Assembly: GCA_016199325.1 (NCBI GenBank)
Contig: JACQGW010000368.1
Span: forward strand, 1-54,763
DNA: 54,763 nt
Origin: Chloroflexota bacterium
GTDB taxonomy: Bacteria; Chloroflexota; Dehalococcoidia; JACQGW01
Direction: 5' to 3'
The notes below the pieces were generated by a model. That model did no database searches. It had not been told where the DNA came from and was given only the letters and a program-made list of their open reading frames with translations. The position numbers were made by a program, and so were the translations under genes. Shown piece by piece: positions 54,697-54,763 of the stretch. Each line of letters starts with the position of its first letter. The stretch's first letter is position 1.

Positions 54697-54763
54697 ATGA
54701 CGACGGGTGAAGGTCCCACTTTTCGGCGGCGATTGGGCCGGCGGGCGGCTCGCTGGCGACCCC
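54697..54763 (+). CDS. Start of an unidentified gene, cut by the window end
   Basis: ATG 54697 with AAGGGGGAAGCG in front opens TTGEGPTFRRRLGRRAARW and continues past the window. The Arg-rich start followed by an unknown part could be a cytoplasmic N-terminus or a Tat-type signal; it is too short to judge. Confidence 0.4.
   Translation, partial: MTTGEGPTFRRRLGRRAARWRP

Overview
The window is GC-rich bacterial chromosomal DNA. Its gene content suggests an uncultured member of the Chloroflexota: a Tat-lipoprotein peptide-binding protein with a long Ala/Pro/Thr linker, a Cdc48/VAT-type double AAA+ ATPase, the prkA-yhbH-spoVR operon, SHOCT-domain proteins beginning with Met/Gly/Pro-rich segments, and many palindromic intergenic repeats. 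The assignment rests on gene content only; no rRNA or tRNA gene was seen.

Layout. 1-2.1 kb: the 3' part of uvrC, whose linker is full of mobile repeats, then a histidine phosphatase and a flavin split-barrel protein. 2.3-7.6 kb: a class III aminotransferase, a BON protein, a metallo-beta-lactamase/receiver fusion, a collapsed REC-GGDEF gene, an epimerase and a RidA protein. 7.8-14.4 kb: a sulfur-related cluster (ArsR-rhodanese fusion, MFS transporter, SHOCT protein, DsrE/DsrF/DsrH-like trio, PIG-L deacetylase, SQR-like flavoprotein, methyltransferase, rhodanese remnant) with MITE scars. 15.3-26.2 kb: a minus-strand run of about 15 genes for metal (probably copper) and thiol-redox homeostasis at the envelope: BNR proteins, methyltransferase, cytochrome c, redoxin, BlaI regulator with M56 protease, CcdA, DUF2933-like proteins, SCO1, a Met-rich secreted protein, an OmpR-type two-component system with a Met/His-rich sensor loop, and a SHOCT protein. 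26.6-30.4 kb: a peptide ABC importer. 30.4-36.0 kb: AAA+ ATPase, MFS transporter, SRPBCC protein, a peroxiredoxin-like gene and an SDR. 36.0-42.9 kb: small genes, a cold-shock protein, the prkA-yhbH-spoVR operon and an excisionase-like HTH gene with a leaderless promoter. 43-51.4 kb: DUF309, bifunctional-nuclease domain, CoA transferase, rplS, priA, def and HD-domain genes. 51.9-54.8 kb: small unknowns and two related secreted tail-fibre-like proteins, the second with an amber stop.

The most important observation is that three genes are each split by one in-frame TGA, with the same frame continuing into clear homology and a strong 7-bp hairpin starting 9-14 nt after the TGA. They are a redoxin (UxxC, TGA at 22612-22614), a peroxiredoxin-like protein (UxxC, TGA at 34746-34748) and a lipoprotein beta-propeller of the BNR type (CxU, TGA at 23863-23865). 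I interpret them as selenoproteins; automated annotation would cut them into pairs of fragments. The BNR case may be a new selenoprotein family. It sits in the same run as the redoxin, a cytochrome c, SCO1 and CcdA.

A second theme is repeats: REP-like compound palindromes, palindromes with ends reading CGAACCGCAGAGGCGCAGAG, two TA-flanked MITEs, and several insertions that remain in frame inside protein-coding genes.
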